Assembly (NCBI RefSeq): GCF_002210095.1
Contig: NZ_AQQR01000013.1
Coordinates: 1 to 64,000 of the forward strand
Length of the DNA: 64,000 nt
Direction of reading: 5' to 3'
Source of the DNA: Marinibacterium profundimaris
GTDB taxonomy: Bacteria; Pseudomonadota; Alphaproteobacteria; Rhodobacterales; Rhodobacteraceae
Position numbers and translations under genes: made by a program. The notes below the pieces were generated by a model. That model searched no databases and was not told where the DNA came from. It saw nothing but the letters and a program-made list of their open reading frames with translations. This document shows, piece after piece, positions 62,158 through 64,000 of the stretch; the first letter of the stretch is position 1, and each line of letters begins with the position of its first letter.

Positions 62158-64000
62158 ATGCCCAGAAGTCTTTTCACAGCCCTGTTCCTGCTGTGCGCCG
62201 CCGTGTTCGGCACCCTGACAACGGCCGGGTCTGCCGGGGCCCAGACCCTGCAGGACCTTCTTCAGGAAAATCGCTCGGACATCGAACGACCCTCGCGCCA
62301 GACCATCGGGCCGGTCATCACCGAGATCGCGCGCTCGGGCCTGCCCGGGGTGCAGCAGTTCTTCGAGGCCTGGTCCGAGCGCGAGCTTTACCAGGACGAG
62401 GAAACCGGGCTGTTCCACCTGGTCGAGACCGATGACGGCGAGACCTATCGCCTGCTGGACCTGTCCACCGGCGAGGTCGTCGCGGAAAAGAACGAGGACG
62501 CGCTGGACCAGCTGCGCCCCAACGCGGGCGTGCGCGGGCTGATCGGGTCGGCGCTGGTGCGGTTCCAGCTGCTGGACCCGGATCCGGCGCGGCGGCTGGA
62601 TGCGCTGACGGCGATCCAGAGGAGCGGGAACGAAAGCCACCTTGAACCGCTGCGCGGCTCCATCGACGAAGAGCCCGACCCGGAGATCCGCGCCCGCAAG
62701 ATCGTGCTGGAGCGTTTGCTGACCGTGGCCTACGACCCCGACAGCGCCACGCGGGTGGCGGCGATCGGAGACCTGTCGACCTCGATTTCGCTCGAGACGC
62801 GCGGGGCGCTGAACCCGCTGCTGGCGACCCGGCCGATGCTGGCAACCGAGGTGCCCGAGGGCGCCAACGTGAAAGGCCCTCTGGAGCCGGGCACTGACGA
62901 GTTGGGCATCACCGAAGCCTACGAGATGATGATCGAGGCCGGTCTTGTGCGGCCCTTCCCGGATGCCGAGGCGCGCAAGGCCGCGCTGATCGCCAATGCC
63001 GAGGGCGGCGAGGTCGCCGGCGTGCCGATTTCTAGTCTCGACACGCAGGAGGCCCGCGACGCCGCCTATGTCAGGCTGGCCGCGCAGGCCGACGTGCCGT
63101 CCTGGGCCCCGGGCGAGACCCGCGAGACCGTGGTGCAGGAGGCCGAGTTCGTCTCTGTCTACCTGGAGCCCGATCCGGCGGTGACGGAGGCCGCCCAGGC
63201 GGCGCTGGCCTCGATCTCGACCCGGGTGGGGGCCAACCAGCTGCTTGACCTGTCGCTGGACGGGCTCTCGCTGGCCTCGATCTATTTCCTGGCGGCCATC
63301 GGCCTGGCGATCACCTTCGGCGTGATGCGGGTGATCAACATGGCCCATGGCGAATTCATCATGATGGGCGCCTATACCGGCTACGTCCTGCAGCAGGTGA
63401 TCCCGAACAACACGGTGTCGATCCTCGTGGCGATCCCGACGGCTTTCGCCGTGACTTTCGCCGCCGGCGTGGCGATGGAGCGGCTGGTGATCCGGCACCT
63501 TTATTCCCGCCCGCTGGAGACGCTTCTGGCGACCTTCGGGATTTCCATCGCGCTGCAGCAGATCGCCAAGAACATCTTCGGCACGCAGGCCCGTCCGCTG
63601 ACGGCGCCCGGCTGGCTGGACGGGGCCTGGGTGCTGAACGACGTGGTGGGCATCAGCTATATCCGCATCGCGATCTTCGTGCTGGCGCTGATCTTCCTGG
63701 TGCTGCTGCTGGTGATCCTGAACCGGACGCGGCTGGGCCTGGAAGTGCGGGCGGTGACACAGAACCCGCGCATGGCCTCGTCGATGGGGATCAACCCGGA
63801 CCGGATCAACATGCTGACCTTCGGCCTCGGCTCGGGCATTGCCGGGATCGCCGGGGTGGCGATCGGGCTTTACGCGCAGGTCACATCCGAGATGGGGCAG
63901 GCCTATATCGTACAAAGCTTCATGACCGTTGTGGTCGGCGGGGTCGGCAACATCTGGGGCACCCTGCTGGGCGCGACGATGATCGGGTTCCTGCAGAAGG
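62158..64000 (+). CDS. urtB: Urea ABC importer permease UrtB (partial, runs off window)
   Basis: At least 614 codons; the stop lies beyond the window end. A signal peptide (about 1-29, ending AGAQ) and a long extracytoplasmic helical domain (about 30-365) precede the LivH-type membrane domain that begins near LDGLSLASIYFLAAIGLAIT and contains INMAHGEFIMMGAYTGY. The extended N-terminal domain is typical of UrtB and distinguishes it from LivH. It forms the inner-membrane urea channel with UrtC. Confidence 0.92.
   Translation, partial: MPRSLFTALFLLCAAVFGTLTTAGSAGAQTLQDLLQENRSDIERPSRQTIGPVITEIARSGLPGVQQFFEAWSERELYQDEETGLFHLVETDDGETYRLLDLSTGEVVAEKNEDALDQLRPNAGVRGLIGSALVRFQLLDPDPARRLDALTAIQRSGNESHLEPLRGSIDEEPDPEIRARKIVLERLLTVAYDPDSATRVAAIGDLSTSISLETRGALNPLLATRPMLATEVPEGANVKGPLEPGTDELGITEAYEMMIEAGLVRPFPDAEARKAALIANAEGGEVAGVPISSLDTQEARDAAYVRLAAQADVPSWAPGETRETVVQEAEFVSVYLEPDPAVTEAAQAALASISTRVGANQLLDLSLDGLSLASIYFLAAIGLAITFGVMRVINMAHGEFIMMGAYTGYVLQQVIPNNTVSILVAIPTAFAVTFAAGVAMERLVIRHLYSRPLETLLATFGISIALQQIAKNIFGTQARPLTAPGWLDGAWVLNDVVGISYIRIAIFVLALIFLVLLLVILNRTRLGLEVRAVTQNPRMASSMGINPDRINMLTFGLGSGIAGIAGVAIGLYAQVTSEMGQAYIVQSFMTVVVGGVGNIWGTLLGATMIGFLQK

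Overview
The window is about 64 kb of GC-rich DNA. Its gene content points to an alphaproteobacterium of the Rhodobacteraceae (marine Roseobacter-type): many ABC and TRAP importers, urea-importer genes (urtA, urtB), a fused siroheme synthase (cysG), HlyD/DUF1656 components, and heavy use of ATGA start/stop overlaps. This assignment is inference; no rRNA or other taxonomic marker is present. Nearly all genes lie on the + strand. The exceptions are three regulators, a glycosyltransferase-like gene, the initiator tRNA and some debris.

Layout. 1-0.5 kb: terminator hairpin and an internally deleted IS3-type element. 0.5-13.3 kb: a LysR regulator divergent from a catabolic run (two DUF885-like hydrolases, a ketopantoate-reductase-like and a Gfo/Idh/MocA dehydrogenase, a GhrA-like 2-hydroxyacid dehydrogenase) feeding into a complete family-5 (peptide/opine-type) ABC importer that contains a rare permease-ATPase fusion. 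13.3-14.4 kb: a graveyard of IS6, serine-hydrolase, amidohydrolase and IS5 fragments. 14.4-15.5 kb: a DUF1656 plus HlyD efflux pair without its FUSC pump. 15.7-30.5 kb: two adjacent importer loci that together carry five candidate phosphoesterases (NagD-like HAD, calcineurin-type, metallo-beta-lactamase, histidine phosphatase, PNKP-like HAD). The second is controlled by a DeoR repressor whose probable operator can be read twice. 30.8-38.5 kb: one giant Gly-rich autotransporter bracketed by imperfect 50-bp direct repeats. 38.7-45.3 kb: LysR plus an operon that matches E. coli ydcSTUV-patD gene for gene and size for size (polyamine/GABA-type uptake and aminobutyraldehyde oxidation). 45.3-46.4 kb: a decayed unknown gene. 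46.4-49.4 kb: a TRAP transporter. 49.4-52.7 kb: debris (truncated dioxygenase, LysR tail, IS3 orfA, frameshifted large serine recombinase) abutting an intact initiator tRNA. 52.9-54.9 kb: an Asp-box propeller protein and a glycosyltransferase-like protein. 55.3-56.5 kb: two tandem paralogous 159-residue proteins of unknown function. 57.0-60.4 kb: cysG, a parvulin-type protein and a HupE/UreJ_2 membrane protein. 60.8-64.0 kb: urtA and the start of urtB, cut by the window end.

The themes are nutrient scavenging (peptide/opine-like compounds, organophosphates, polyamines, an organic acid, urea) and several sites of insertion and decay. The most promising leads are the phosphoesterase-rich double importer (15.7-30.5 kb), the tandem unknown proteins at 55.3-56.5 kb, and the two DUF885-like enzymes with non-canonical metal motifs.
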